64,000 nt of DNA from JAZRWQ01 sp045541395 (GTDB lineage: Bacteria; Bacillota; Clostridia; Oscillospirales; UMGS1783). Location: positions 62,001 through 126,000 of the forward strand of contig JAZQIZ010000008.1 of assembly GCA_045541395.1 (NCBI GenBank), in the 5' to 3' direction. Shown here piece after piece: positions 1 through 7,405 of this stretch. The position numbers and the translations under genes are program-made. Every line of letters begins with the position of its first letter. The first letter of the stretch is position 1. The notes beneath the pieces are model-generated. The model was not told where the DNA came from, searched no databases, and saw only the letters and a list, made by a program, of their open reading frames with translations.

Positions 1-1
1 A

Positions 2-943
2 GTTTCCTTAAACCTGCTCAACGGCTTTACCGGCCTGTTCTCTTTAGGTCAGGCAGGGTTTATGACCTTGGGTGCTTACACCTACGCTCTTTTAACCATT
101 CCCGTTGAAGCCAAGGAAGGTGTTTATTACCTTTACGGTGTAGCTCCCTTTTTACAGAACGTGGAGCTGCCTATTCCCGTTGCCCTTATTTTAGGCGGCA
201 TTGTTGCGGCAGTATTTGCCTTCCTTATCGGCGCTCCCGTTTTAAGGCTGAAGAGTGACTATCTTGCTATTGCCACCTTAGGCTTTGCAGAGGTTGTAAG
301 AATCGTTGTGGCAAGTTCCCTTTTAAACACCGTTACCAACGGCTCTTTAGGCCTTACCGCTATTCCTAAATTCGGCTCCTATTACGGTATATTTATAGTG
401 GTGGCCCTTTGTATCGCAATTATCGTTCTGCTTATTAACTCCTCTTACGGCCGCGCCTTTAAGGCTATAAGAGATGATGAGGTTGCCGCTGAAGCTATGG
501 GTATAAACCTGGCTAAGCATAAGCAGATCTCCTTTGTTACCAGCGCTTTCTTTTCCGGTATAGGCGGCGCGCTCCTTGCTATGTTCTTAGGCGCCGTTTC
601 TTCCACCACCTTTACCTTAGCCTCCGCAACCTACTTTATTCTGCTTATTGTTGTTATAGGCGGTATGGGTTCGGTTACCGGCTCGGTTATTTCCGCATTC
701 CTTGTAATTTTCGCAAGAGAGTGGATACTGCGCTTCCTTGATGAGACCCATTATATAGGCAACTTTGAAGTTCCTCTTTTAAAGAGCGGCTTCAGAATGG
801 TTGTGTTCTCCGTGATACTTATGGTGGTAGTTCTCTTCTTCCGCAAAGGAATTATGGGCAATAAGGAGTTCTCCTGGGAAAGCACCATTGCCTTTTTCAA
901 AAATATAGGCAAAAAGAAGGGGGCGAAGAAGAATGGCAAATAA
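2..943 (+). CDS. livM: Branched-chain amino acid ABC transporter permease LivM (5' partial)
   Basis: Inner-membrane permease that works with LivH, LivG, LivF and a binding protein to import leucine, isoleucine and valine. The frame is open from base 2 and enters the window inside the family motif N-L-L-N-G-F-T-G-L-F-S-L-G-Q, which matches the conserved LivM segment near the first periplasmic loop, so the N-terminus lies upstream and the ATG at 62 is internal. Several hydrophobic helices follow, with the cytoplasmic EAA-like loop around S-Y-G-R-A-F-K-A-I-R-D-D-E. The C-terminus is lysine rich. The stop lies 11 nt inside livG, so the two are translationally coupled. Confidence 0.93.
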   Translation, partial: VSLNLLNGFTGLFSLGQAGFMTLGAYTYALLTIPVEAKEGVYYLYGVAPFLQNVELPIPVALILGGIVAAVFAFLIGAPVLRLKSDYLAIATLGFAEVVRIVVASSLLNTVTNGSLGLTAIPKFGSYYGIFIVVALCIAIIVLLINSSYGRAFKAIRDDEVAAEAMGINLAKHKQISFVTSAFFSGIGGALLAMFLGAVSSTTFTLASATYFILLIVVIGGMGSVTGSVISAFLVIFAREWILRFLDETHYIGNFEVPLLKSGFRMVVFSVILMVVVLFFRKGIMGNKEFSWESTIAFFKNIGKKKGAKKNGK

Positions 944-1775
944 CGTTCTTAAGGTTGAAGACCTTACAATGCAGTTCGGCGGCGTTGTTGCCGTAAATAA
1001 CTTCTCTATGGAAATAAACGAAGGTGAAATAGTTTCCCTCATCGGCCCCAACGGCGCAGGTAAAACAACCGCCTTTAACGGTATTACCGGCGTTTATGAA
1101 GTAACCAACGGCAGAGTTACTTTTAATGATACCGTAATTGCCGAAGGCTATCCTACCGGCAAAATGAAAAAGCTTTACGGCGGCGAAAATATGGGCGTGT
1201 ATAAGAAAAGGGTTTTCAATACCCCCGATAAGATCACCGCTATGGGTATGGCAAGAACCTTCCAGAATATCCGCCTCTTTAAGGAGCAGACTGTTTTTGA
1301 TAACGTTCTTATTGCCAAACACCTTCATATGAAAGGCGGCCTCTTCTCCGATATCTTCCGTATTAATTATAAGGAAGAACAGAAAATGAAGGAAGAAACT
1401 ATGGAGCTTTTAAAGCTTCTTAAGCTTGATGATGTAAAAGATGAGCTTGCCTCCTCCCTTCCCTATGGCAAACAGCGCCATCTTGAGATCGCAAGAGCCT
1501 TGGCTACTTCCCCGAAACTCCTTCTTCTTGACGAGCCCGCTGCTGGTATGAACCCTCAGGAAACCGAAGAGCTTACTGCATTTATTAAGCGCATAAGAGA
1601 TGAGTTTAAGCTTACGGTTTTCCTTATTGAACACCATATGAACCTTGTTATGAAAATATCTGACCGTATCTACGTTCTGGACTTCGGCAAAATGATCGCC
1701 AACGGCACACCCGAACAGGTTCAGAATGATCCTCGCGTTATTGAGGCTTATCTGGGGGTGAGCGAAGATGCTTAA
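933..1775 (+). CDS. livG: Branched-chain amino acid ABC transporter ATP-binding protein LivG
   Basis: Cytoplasmic ATPase of the Liv importer. Walker A G-P-N-G-A-G-K-T-T is at residues 38-46, Walker B with the LivG hallmark D-E-P-A-A-G-M-N-P is near residue 200, and the H-loop is I-E-H-H-M. The signature reads L-P-Y-G-K-Q-R, the usual LivG variant of LSGGQ. The protein has 280 residues, longer than the common 250-260, because of extra residues between about 65 and 102 in the region that normally links Walker A to the Q-loop. It overlaps livM at its start and livF at its end (8 nt), which indicates one operon. Confidence 0.95.
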   Translation: MANNVLKVEDLTMQFGGVVAVNNFSMEINEGEIVSLIGPNGAGKTTAFNGITGVYEVTNGRVTFNDTVIAEGYPTGKMKKLYGGENMGVYKKRVFNTPDKITAMGMARTFQNIRLFKEQTVFDNVLIAKHLHMKGGLFSDIFRINYKEEQKMKEETMELLKLLKLDDVKDELASSLPYGKQRHLEIARALATSPKLLLLDEPAAGMNPQETEELTAFIKRIRDEFKLTVFLIEHHMNLVMKISDRIYVLDFGKMIANGTPEQVQNDPRVIEAYLGVSEDA

Positions 1776-2466
1776 AATAGAAAACCTTTCCGTTAATTAC
1801 GGCGGCATCAACGCCGTTACCAACGTTTCCCTTGAAGTGCCCGACGGTAAAATTATTACCCTTATCGGTGCCAACGGCGCAGGTAAGTCTACAATTCTCC
1901 GTACAGTCGCAGGCCTCGTTAAACCCAAGGAAGGTACTATTACTCTGGACGGTCAGGATATTACCAGCCTCACCACCAACGAAATAGTTTCCAAGGGTAT
2001 AACCCTTGTTCCCGAAGGCAGAAGAATTTTCCCTAACCTTACGGTTTTAGAGAATATTAAGATCGGCGCTTATATGCGTAAGGATAATTTAAATGAGGAT
2101 ATCGAGTGGGTATACTCCCTCTTCCCCCGTTTAAAGGAACGCCATTGGCAAATGGCAGGTACTCTCTCCGGCGGTGAACAGCAGATGCTGGCCGTTGCAA
2201 GAGCCTTAATGTCCAAGCCTAAAATTATGATGATGGACGAACCTTCCTTAGGCCTCGCTCCCATTATCGTTAGGGATATTTTCGATATTATCAAGAAAAT
2301 AAACTCTCAGGGCGTTACTATCCTGCTTATTGAACAAAACGCCAATATGGCCCTTAAAGCGGCTGACTATGGCTATGTTTTAGAGACCGGCAACATTACA
2401 ATGGAAGGCAAGGGGTTGGACCTTCTTTCCAATGAGTCCGTTAAAAAAGCCTACCTTGGCCAATAA
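1768..2466 (+). CDS. livF: Branched-chain amino acid ABC transporter ATP-binding protein LivF
   Basis: Second ATPase of the Liv importer, pairing with LivG. Walker A is G-A-N-G-A-G-K-S-T, the signature is L-S-G-G-E-Q-Q-M-L, and Walker B ends in D-E-P-S-L-G-L-A-P, the LivF hallmark. At 232 residues it has the usual family length. It is the last gene of the operon: its stop is followed within a few bases by a hairpin and T-run. Confidence 0.96.
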   Translation: MLKIENLSVNYGGINAVTNVSLEVPDGKIITLIGANGAGKSTILRTVAGLVKPKEGTITLDGQDITSLTTNEIVSKGITLVPEGRRIFPNLTVLENIKIGAYMRKDNLNEDIEWVYSLFPRLKERHWQMAGTLSGGEQQMLAVARALMSKPKIMMMDEPSLGLAPIIVRDIFDIIKKINSQGVTILLIEQNANMALKAADYGYVLETGNITMEGKGLDLLSNESVKKAYLGQ

Positions 2467-2496
2467 AAAAAGAAGAGCTAAGCTCTTCTTTTTTTT
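2467..2496 (+). terminator. Rho-independent terminator after livF
   Basis: Stem AAGAAGAG / CTCTTCTT with a five-base loop, preceded by an A-run and followed by T8. It ends the liv operon. Confidence 0.9.
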
Positions 2497-2544
2497 GTCA
2501 AAATTGCATCTGCTAAAATAAACCAATTTATTTTACCCCCTATT

Positions 2545-2561
2545 TGTAACCGTTTTGTCAT
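2545..2561 (+). promoter_or_regulatory. WalR-like direct repeat, lipoprotein gene at 2805
   Basis: TGTAAC-N5-TGTCAT, two hexamers in direct repeat at 11-bp period, followed in phase by weaker TGGAAA and TGCAGT. It ends 49 bp before the -35 box. The first hexamer fits the WalR half-site TGTWAH; the second has C in place of W. The same 17 bp recur at 50120-50136. Confidence 0.5.
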
Positions 2562-2610
2562 CACTTTGGAAATATCTTGCAGTTTTTGTGAAATTTCATC
2601 AAAAAACCCA

Positions 2611-2639
2611 TTGACAAGGTATTTTTTATGTGCTATCGT
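2611..2639 (+). promoter_or_regulatory. Promoter for lipoprotein gene at 2805
   Basis: TTGACA, 17-bp spacer, TATCGT. The -35 is perfect and the -10 weaker. It gives a leader of roughly 160 nt before the ATG at 2805. Confidence 0.65.
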
Positions 2640-2724
2640 GGAGATGTAATAATTGGAAAGAGGTACAGTCCAATGTACAGTTTAGTTTAAAATACAATAC
2701 TAAATAATAAAAAAGGATATCTTT

Positions 2725-2786
2725 ATGAGAAAGAAATTATTTGTTCTTTTACTGACATGATGATATTTGCTATAGATATACCGTAA
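2725..2786 (+). pseudogene. Remnant of a signal-peptide gene, or an 11-codon leader peptide
   Basis: An AAAGGA ribosome binding site precedes ATG at 2725. The frame reads M-R-K-K-L-F-V-L-L-L-T and stops at two adjacent TGA codons. Adding one base before 2757 would extend it as M-M-I-F-A-I-D-I-P, continuing a plausible signal-peptide hydrophobic core. It looks like the frameshifted start of a lost exported protein, but a short leader peptide cannot be excluded. Confidence 0.4.
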
Positions 2787-2804
2787 TCGAATTGGAGAGA
2801 TAAT

Positions 2805-3761
2805 ATGAAAAGATTATTATGTGTAATATCTGCAATACTGTTATTGTTTTGTTCTTGTGCGAACAGTACAATAACTGAATTGAGCCATGAGGAATCAGAA
2901 GCGGACGTTCAAATGTCCGCAAATAAAGAGCAAGCAAAATTAATATTTGTCGGCTACAAAAATACCTTTTTCAGTAACGCTATGTATTCGGGACTGAAGT
3001 CTGTATATGATGGCGAAATAATTTGCTTGGACATAATGGACGATAAAGATTTCGCGACACTTAATGAAAGAATAATAGAAGTAACTTCACAGAATAATGT
3101 TTCTGCTATAGTATACTCAACAGGCGCAGTCATATATGAAGTGCCGCAAACAGATATACCCGTGGTTTTACTTGCGATTAACGGGGAGGATTTTAGTTTA
3201 TATGCTGATATTGTCGATATTTTAGTGATAACGCCTTCTTACGAACAATACAATGAATCCGCAGCACAAATTATAAAGCAACAAGACTGTAATGTTGTAG
3301 GAACAGTATATGGTGCCGGTGGTCCAGACAGCAAATATATATACAAATGGGAACATCTTAAGAATCAGTTGGGTGAATTGGAATATGCGGAGCCTGCAGG
3401 TAATGCTTTAAGGAATAAAGGCTTGGCGGAAAAATATATTTCAGATACAGATTGTGACTGCCTGTATTTACTAGATCACCCTGAGGCTTCATTGGAATAT
3501 GTAAATGAAGATATGTACGTAATTGCAGCAGCCACATTTTGGGAGGATTGTTTTAATGCATTGATCTCCGGTAGTATAGACTGTATTATTAATCCTGATT
3601 TTTATAATATCGGTAGGCTAACAGGTGAGACAATCAATGATTTAATTGAAGGCGAAACAGTTGATCCAAAAATCTTTACAGAACCTGTAGTACTGCAAAC
3701 GGCACAGGATGCTAAAGATTACGTTGAAAAATCGAAAGCAGGACTACCCGCGGCAAGCTGA
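2805..3761 (+). CDS. Lipoprotein with periplasmic-binding-protein-like fold (first of tandem pair)
   Basis: The signal peptide ends in the lipobox F-C-S-C (Cys18), so the protein is predicted to be lipid-anchored on the outer face of the membrane. The rest alternates beta strands and helices like type I periplasmic binding proteins: an N-terminal I-F-V-G-Y-K-N-T-F-F-S-N-A segment, a long helix, then a strand ending in A-I-V-Y-S-T-G. Near the C-terminus A-Q-D-A-K-D-Y-V matches E-E-A-K-E-Y-L in the next gene, so the two are probably diverged paralogues. No ligand motif is recognisable and no permease genes are adjacent, so a sensory or solute-binding role is only inferred. Codon use is AT-richer than in neighbouring housekeeping genes, possibly a sign of transfer. 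Confidence 0.75.
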   Translation: MKRLLCVISAILLLFCSCANSTITELSHEESEADVQMSANKEQAKLIFVGYKNTFFSNAMYSGLKSVYDGEIICLDIMDDKDFATLNERIIEVTSQNNVSAIVYSTGAVIYEVPQTDIPVVLLAINGEDFSLYADIVDILVITPSYEQYNESAAQIIKQQDCNVVGTVYGAGGPDSKYIYKWEHLKNQLGELEYAEPAGNALRNKGLAEKYISDTDCDCLYLLDHPEASLEYVNEDMYVIAAATFWEDCFNALISGSIDCIINPDFYNIGRLTGETINDLIEGETVDPKIFTEPVVLQTAQDAKDYVEKSKAGLPAAS

Positions 3762-3769
3762 GTTTTTTC

Positions 3770-3816
3770 GCGGCGCCGATTTTGTAAAATTCCCCTCTTT
3801 AATTTTTCGGCGCCGC
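3770..3816. repeat. GC-rich inverted repeat between the two lipoprotein genes
   Basis: Perfect 10-bp inverted arms GCGGCGCCGA (3770-3779) and TCGGCGCCGC (3807-3816) around a 27-base AT-rich loop. Each arm also contains the 8-bp palindrome CGGCGCCG. It stands out in an AT-rich neighbourhood and has no T-run typical of a terminator. Confidence 0.6.
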
Positions 3817-3909
3817 CTTCCTGATTGACCCCTATGCGGCAACAAGACCGACACCTGCGCTGTGAGAGTATACCCTTTACATGGCAATAAACCCATAGAG
3901 GAGGACGTA

Positions 3910-4926
3910 ATGAAAAAAATATTATCTTTTATGATTATAGTTGTACTGCTGATGGGATGCTCGGTGGCAACGAGCGAACTGTCGGAACCTACCGATAAAT
4001 CAAATTCAGCCATTGAAGAAATAAATGAAAAACCTGTACTCGTTTCGGTTATGCTGAAGAATGTGGATGCATATGAAATTATCGACAGCGGCTTCAAAGC
4101 AGCTGCCTATGATAATAATGCGCAGTATGAATCCGTAGTATTTAATTCAGAAGATATTAAATATGAATCTGTTCCCAAGTTGCCCAAAGTACAGAAATTC
4201 CTTGATTCTGTGAATAATGAAAAAACAGCAGCATTTTGTTATGATTTTCAAGGTTTAGGTTTTCAGGAATATTTTCAGGCCGGTAATATATGTTGTGCGG
4301 AGGTGCTGTACGACAATGAGATTGATTATTCTTATGTAGACGTACTTGTTGAATTGCCGAGCTTATCCGAAATTTACTCGGTTGCGGGAGACTATATTGT
4401 TAATAATTTTACCGAAGATGATACCTGCGGATTTGCATATATGACGGGAGTAGCAGTAGAAGAAGAGAGCCCCGAATTTCTTGCAATCAATGAAATGACA
4501 AAACAAATGACAGGTAAGGTTGGTTTTGTCGGTTCGCTTAACGTGGAAAACGGCGAATCAACTGAAACATATACTCCGAAAATACTGGACTATATTGAAC
4601 AGAATAGTATTTCCGTATTGTTCTGTAGCAGATTAATTTCCCCGGCGGCATTGTATGAAATAAAGCAAACTTATCCTGATATAAAAATTATATATGCAAA
4701 TACCTTAACCGAGGGCGCCAATAGTGTTGCTGAAGGAATAGTTGAGATGGCGGTAGATATGCCGTTATACAGCATTGGTTACGGGGTGGCCACGGAGCTG
4801 ATAAATTGTGTAAACGGTGCAGATTTTAAGAATACCATAAATCCGGAGCCATATAGCATATCCTCAAAAGAAGAAGCGAAAGAATACTTAAATAAAATTA
4901 TGCAGGATTATCCGCCGGCAAAGTAA
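3910..4926 (+). CDS. Lipoprotein with periplasmic-binding-protein-like fold (second of tandem pair)
   Basis: Start chosen at 3910, where GAGGAGG sits just before an ATG opening a typical signal peptide; an in-frame upstream ATG at 3862 lacks both. The lipobox is L-M-G-C (Cys17). The mature protein of about 320 residues begins its folded part with V-L-V-S-V-M-L-K-N-V-D-A-Y and shows the strand-helix alternation of type I binding proteins, with the same C-terminal A-K-x-Y pattern as the preceding lipoprotein. The specific ligand is unknown. The 148-bp spacer holds the GC-rich inverted repeat and no obvious promoter, so the two genes may be co-transcribed. Confidence 0.75.
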   Translation: MKKILSFMIIVVLLMGCSVATSELSEPTDKSNSAIEEINEKPVLVSVMLKNVDAYEIIDSGFKAAAYDNNAQYESVVFNSEDIKYESVPKLPKVQKFLDSVNNEKTAAFCYDFQGLGFQEYFQAGNICCAEVLYDNEIDYSYVDVLVELPSLSEIYSVAGDYIVNNFTEDDTCGFAYMTGVAVEEESPEFLAINEMTKQMTGKVGFVGSLNVENGESTETYTPKILDYIEQNSISVLFCSRLISPAALYEIKQTYPDIKIIYANTLTEGANSVAEGIVEMAVDMPLYSIGYGVATELINCVNGADFKNTINPEPYSISSKEEAKEYLNKIMQDYPPAK

Positions 4927-4927
4927 A

Positions 4928-4961
4928 AAAAAGCTTGAGCAATTTGCTCAAGCTTTTTTAT
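4928..4961. terminator. Bidirectional terminator between lipoprotein gene and glyA
   Basis: Stem AAGCTTGAGC / GCTCAAGCTT with loop AATTT, A-run on one side and T-run on the other, so it can serve the convergent genes on both strands. Confidence 0.9.
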
Positions 4962-4962
4962 T

Positions 4963-6213
4963 TTACTTATACATAGGGAACTTTTCGCAGATCTCAGCAA
5001 CGCCTTTTGTGATGTATTCCTTGCTGTTTTCAAAGTCGGTAACTGCAAGGTTAATGTACTCTGCAATTTTAAGCATTTCTTCCTTGCCGAAGCCGCGGGT
5101 CGTAACTGCAGGGGTGCCGATACGGACACCGCTTGTAACCATAGGCTTTTCAGGGTCCTTGGGAACGGCGTTTTTATTAAGGGTAATATGAACCTCGTCA
5201 AGCCTGTGTTCCAGTTCCTTGCCGGTAACGCCGGTGCCTCTTAAGTCAAGAAGCATAAGGTGGTTATCGGTGCCGTCGGAAACAAGGTTTAAGCCGTAGC
5301 TCTTAAGAGCATTTGCAAGTACAGAGGCGTTTTCCTTTAATTTAAGCTGATATTCCTTAAATTCAGGCTTTAATGCTTCGCCGAAGCAAACTGCCTTTGC
5401 GGCGATAATGTGCATAAGAGGGCCGCCCTGATTGCCGGGGAATATTGCCTTATCAATAGCCTTTGCGTATTCTTCCTTGCAAAGAATAAGGCCGCCGCGG
5501 GGACCTCTTAAGGTCTTATGAGTGGTGGTGGTAACAACGTCGGCATACTTAACAGGGTTCTGGTGTAAGCCTGCGGCAACAAGACCTGCAATATGAGCCA
5601 TATCCACAATGAAAATTGCGCCAACCTCTTTTGCAATTTCGGCCATCTTGTCAAAGCGGATCTCTCTTGCGTGAGCAGAAGCGCCTGCCATAATAAGCTT
5701 GGGCTTGCATTCAAGGGCAATTTTTCTCATTTCATCGTAATCAATATAGCCGTCTTCTCCAAGGCCGTAAGGCACAAAGTTGTAAAGCTTGCCGGAAGCG
5801 TTTACAGGTGAACCGTGGGTCAGATGACCGCCCTCTGCTAAGGACATGCCCATAACCGTATCGCCGGGGCTTATAAGGGCAGCGTAAGCCGCCATATTGG
5901 CCTGAGCGCCGGAGTGAGGCTGAACGTTTGCATGGTCAGCGCCGAAAAGCTCACAGGCTCTCTTTCTTGCAATATCCTCTACAATGTCAACATACTGGCA
6001 GCCGCCGTAGTAACGCTTGCCGGGATAGCCTTCTGCGTACTTGTTGGTAAGCACAGAGCCCATTGCAGCCATAACCGCAGGGGAAACGTAGTTTTCAGAA
6101 GCAATAAGCTCAATATTATCCTGCTGACGCTTAAATTCCAGCGCCATAGCTTCGCCGACTTCCTTGTCATGCTCAGCAACAAATTTTACGGTATCTATAT
6201 AATCTCCGTACAT
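4963..6213 (-). CDS. glyA: Serine hydroxymethyltransferase
   Basis: PLP enzyme that interconverts serine and glycine and supplies one-carbon units to tetrahydrofolate in the cytoplasm. The PLP lysine is Lys233 in T-T-T-H-K-T-L-R-G-P-R-G-G. The N-terminal I-E-L-I-A-S-E-N-Y and Y-P-G-K-R-Y-Y-G-G motifs are intact, and 416 residues is the family length. The start is set by ACGGAGG upstream of ATG. It stands alone on its strand with its own promoter (6250-6278), divergent from trmO. Confidence 0.98.
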   Translation of the reverse strand: MYGDYIDTVKFVAEHDKEVGEAMALEFKRQQDNIELIASENYVSPAVMAAMGSVLTNKYAEGYPGKRYYGGCQYVDIVEDIARKRACELFGADHANVQPHSGAQANMAAYAALISPGDTVMGMSLAEGGHLTHGSPVNASGKLYNFVPYGLGEDGYIDYDEMRKIALECKPKLIMAGASAHAREIRFDKMAEIAKEVGAIFIVDMAHIAGLVAAGLHQNPVKYADVVTTTTHKTLRGPRGGLILCKEEYAKAIDKAIFPGNQGGPLMHIIAAKAVCFGEALKPEFKEYQLKLKENASVLANALKSYGLNLVSDGTDNHLMLLDLRGTGVTGKELEHRLDEVHITLNKNAVPKDPEKPMVTSGVRIGTPAVTTRGFGKEEMLKIAEYINLAVTDFENSKEYITKGVAEICEKFPMYK

Positions 6214-6249
6214 ATTAAAACCTCCGTAGGATATAATTTTCTAAGAATA

Positions 6250-6278
6250 AGTATATACCAAATAAACGCAAATTGCAA
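6250..6278 (-). promoter_or_regulatory. glyA promoter
   Basis: Reading leftward: TTGCAA, 17-bp spacer, TATACT. It is back to back with the trmO promoter; the two -35 boxes are 5 bp apart. Confidence 0.75.
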
Positions 6279-6283
6279 CAAGG

Positions 6284-6312
6284 TTGACAGAAAACCGCCC
6301 AAATGTTATTAT
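6284..6312 (+). promoter_or_regulatory. trmO promoter
   Basis: TTGACA, 17-bp spacer, TATTAT. The ribosome binding site GAGGTG follows within 12 nt of the -10, so the mRNA leader is very short. Confidence 0.8.
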
Positions 6313-6330
6313 TACTCTGAGGTGAATTAA

Positions 6331-6999
6331 ATGAAACCCGTTGGATATTTGCGGTCCGATTTCAAAGAAAAGTTCGGCATTCCCCGCCAGAGTCGTCTTG
6401 TAAAGGGCCTTGAAAGTAAAATTGAATTTGTTGCCCCTTATAATAACCCCGATTGTCTCAGAGGTCTTGAGGGCTATTCTCATATATGGCTTATATGGCA
6501 GTTTTCTGAAAACGTAAACGCCCCTTTTTCTCCTACTGTCCGTCCGCCCCGCTTAGGGGGTAATAAGCGGATGGGCGTTTTTGCAACCCGCTCTCCCTTT
6601 CGGCCAAACCCTGTAGGCCTTTCGGTGGTAAAAATAAGCCGTATTGATTTATCGGAACCTGCAATTTACGTGGAAGGGGCCGACCTTCTTGATAATACGC
6701 CTATATTCGATATTAAGCCCTATTTGCCCCATATAGATTCTATTCCCGATGCCAAAGGCGGCTTTGCGACAGATTTTAAGGATTACGGCCTGCAGGTAGA
6801 TTTCCCCGAGGATATTCTTTCCCTTATTCCCGAAGAAAAACGGCAAGGCCTTATTGAGACCCTTAAGCAGGACCCTCGCCCTTCCTACCAGAACGATGAA
6901 GAAAGAGTTTACGGAATGAATTTCTCAAACTTTAATATTTCCTTTAAAGTAAAAAATAATACCGTAATTGTAACTCAAGTAAAACAGCCATTGGATTAA
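6331..6999 (+). CDS. trmO: tRNA (N6-threonylcarbamoyladenosine37-N6)-methyltransferase TrmO/TsaA-like
   Basis: Predicted S-adenosylmethionine-dependent enzyme that methylates t6A37 in tRNA-Thr. It opens with P-V-G-Y-L-R-S-D and contains the family signature G-V-F-A-T-R-S-P-F-R-P-N-P-V-G-L-S near residues 88-104, plus S-H-I-W-L-I-W-Q-F and a D-N-T-P-I-F-D-I-K-P motif. The length of 222 residues fits the single UPF0066/TsaA domain plus a short C-terminal extension. It is monocistronic between a divergent promoter and a terminator that overlaps its stop. Confidence 0.92.
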   Translation: MKPVGYLRSDFKEKFGIPRQSRLVKGLESKIEFVAPYNNPDCLRGLEGYSHIWLIWQFSENVNAPFSPTVRPPRLGGNKRMGVFATRSPFRPNPVGLSVVKISRIDLSEPAIYVEGADLLDNTPIFDIKPYLPHIDSIPDAKGGFATDFKDYGLQVDFPEDILSLIPEEKRQGLIETLKQDPRPSYQNDEERVYGMNFSNFNISFKVKNNTVIVTQVKQPLD

Positions 7000-7015
7000 C
7001 CAATGGCTGACTTTT
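6986..7015 (+). terminator. Terminator overlapping the trmO stop codon
   Basis: Stem AGCCATTGG / CCAATGGCT (6986-7008) with a five-base loop containing the TAA stop, followed by a T-rich run. Confidence 0.8.
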
Positions 7016-7051
7016 ATTTTGCAGTTATTTTTACAAGCACACCCTCATTGT

Positions 7052-7303
7052 TTATAAAGGCTCTGCCTTGCACTCTTTCGTAGGCGATCTCTTTAAATAT
7101 TCCATTATTATTTCGTAGTTTTCTTCTTTATGGGGGAAGGTGCATAAAGAGCAGTCCTTCACTCCGTTTTTCAAAAACGTAGGGTTGCCGGGGCAGTTTT
7201 TGTTTTCATACAAAGGGCAAAAGCAAAACAAACAGTTTACCGCCTTGCTGTTATGGCAGGGGTAATGCTCACAGGATCTGTTTTCAAAATACTTACTGCT
7301 CAT
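7052..7303 (-). CDS. Small cysteine-rich metal-binding domain protein
   Basis: 83 residues with ten cysteines and several histidines, patterned C-x3-Y-P-C-H, C-L-F-C-F-C-P-L-Y, C-P-G-N-P and C-S-L-C-T-F-P-H. This matches the family called cysteine-rich small domain (PF04071 by memory), often found beside cobalamin genes, though no cobalamin gene is nearby here. It probably binds zinc or an Fe-S cluster; its function is not established. The ribosome binding site AAGGAGC precedes the ATG. Confidence 0.8.
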   Translation of the reverse strand: MSSKYFENRSCEHYPCHNSKAVNCLFCFCPLYENKNCPGNPTFLKNGVKDCSLCTFPHKEENYEIIMEYLKRSPTKECKAEPL

Positions 7304-7331
7304 TTTGGTGCTCCTTTTTTAGGTGAAATTA

Positions 7332-7360
7332 TTGCCTGTAAAAAGATTATAGGTTATAAT
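7332..7360 (+). promoter_or_regulatory. Promoter for the zinc-ribbon protein / lipoprotein pair
   Basis: TTGCCT, 17-bp spacer, TATAAT, about 45 bp before the ATG at 7406. Confidence 0.65.
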
Positions 7361-7405
7361 ATATTATACTCCTAATTTTGGCATTTGCAAGAGGAAGGTG
7401 AATTT

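Larger units (their letters stand above)
2467..2804 (+). other. 338-bp intergenic region: terminator, phased box, promoter, decayed leader
   Basis: The only stretch over 300 bp without an intact gene. In order it holds the livF terminator, an AT-rich stretch with an 11-bp-phased TGTAAC element (2545-2561), a good promoter (2611-2639), a short translated-looking relic (2725-2786), and the GGAGAG ribosome binding site of the lipoprotein gene at 2805. Confidence 0.8.

Noticed and set aside
3744..4097. 117-codon frame on the minus strand over the GC-rich inverted repeat
   Set aside because: Overlaps both lipoprotein genes and has no plausible domain. The repeat itself was kept as a non-coding feature.
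6214..6330. Riboswitch or regulatory RNA between glyA and trmO
   Set aside because: The 117 bp are filled by two back-to-back promoters and ribosome binding sites; no room for a structured RNA.
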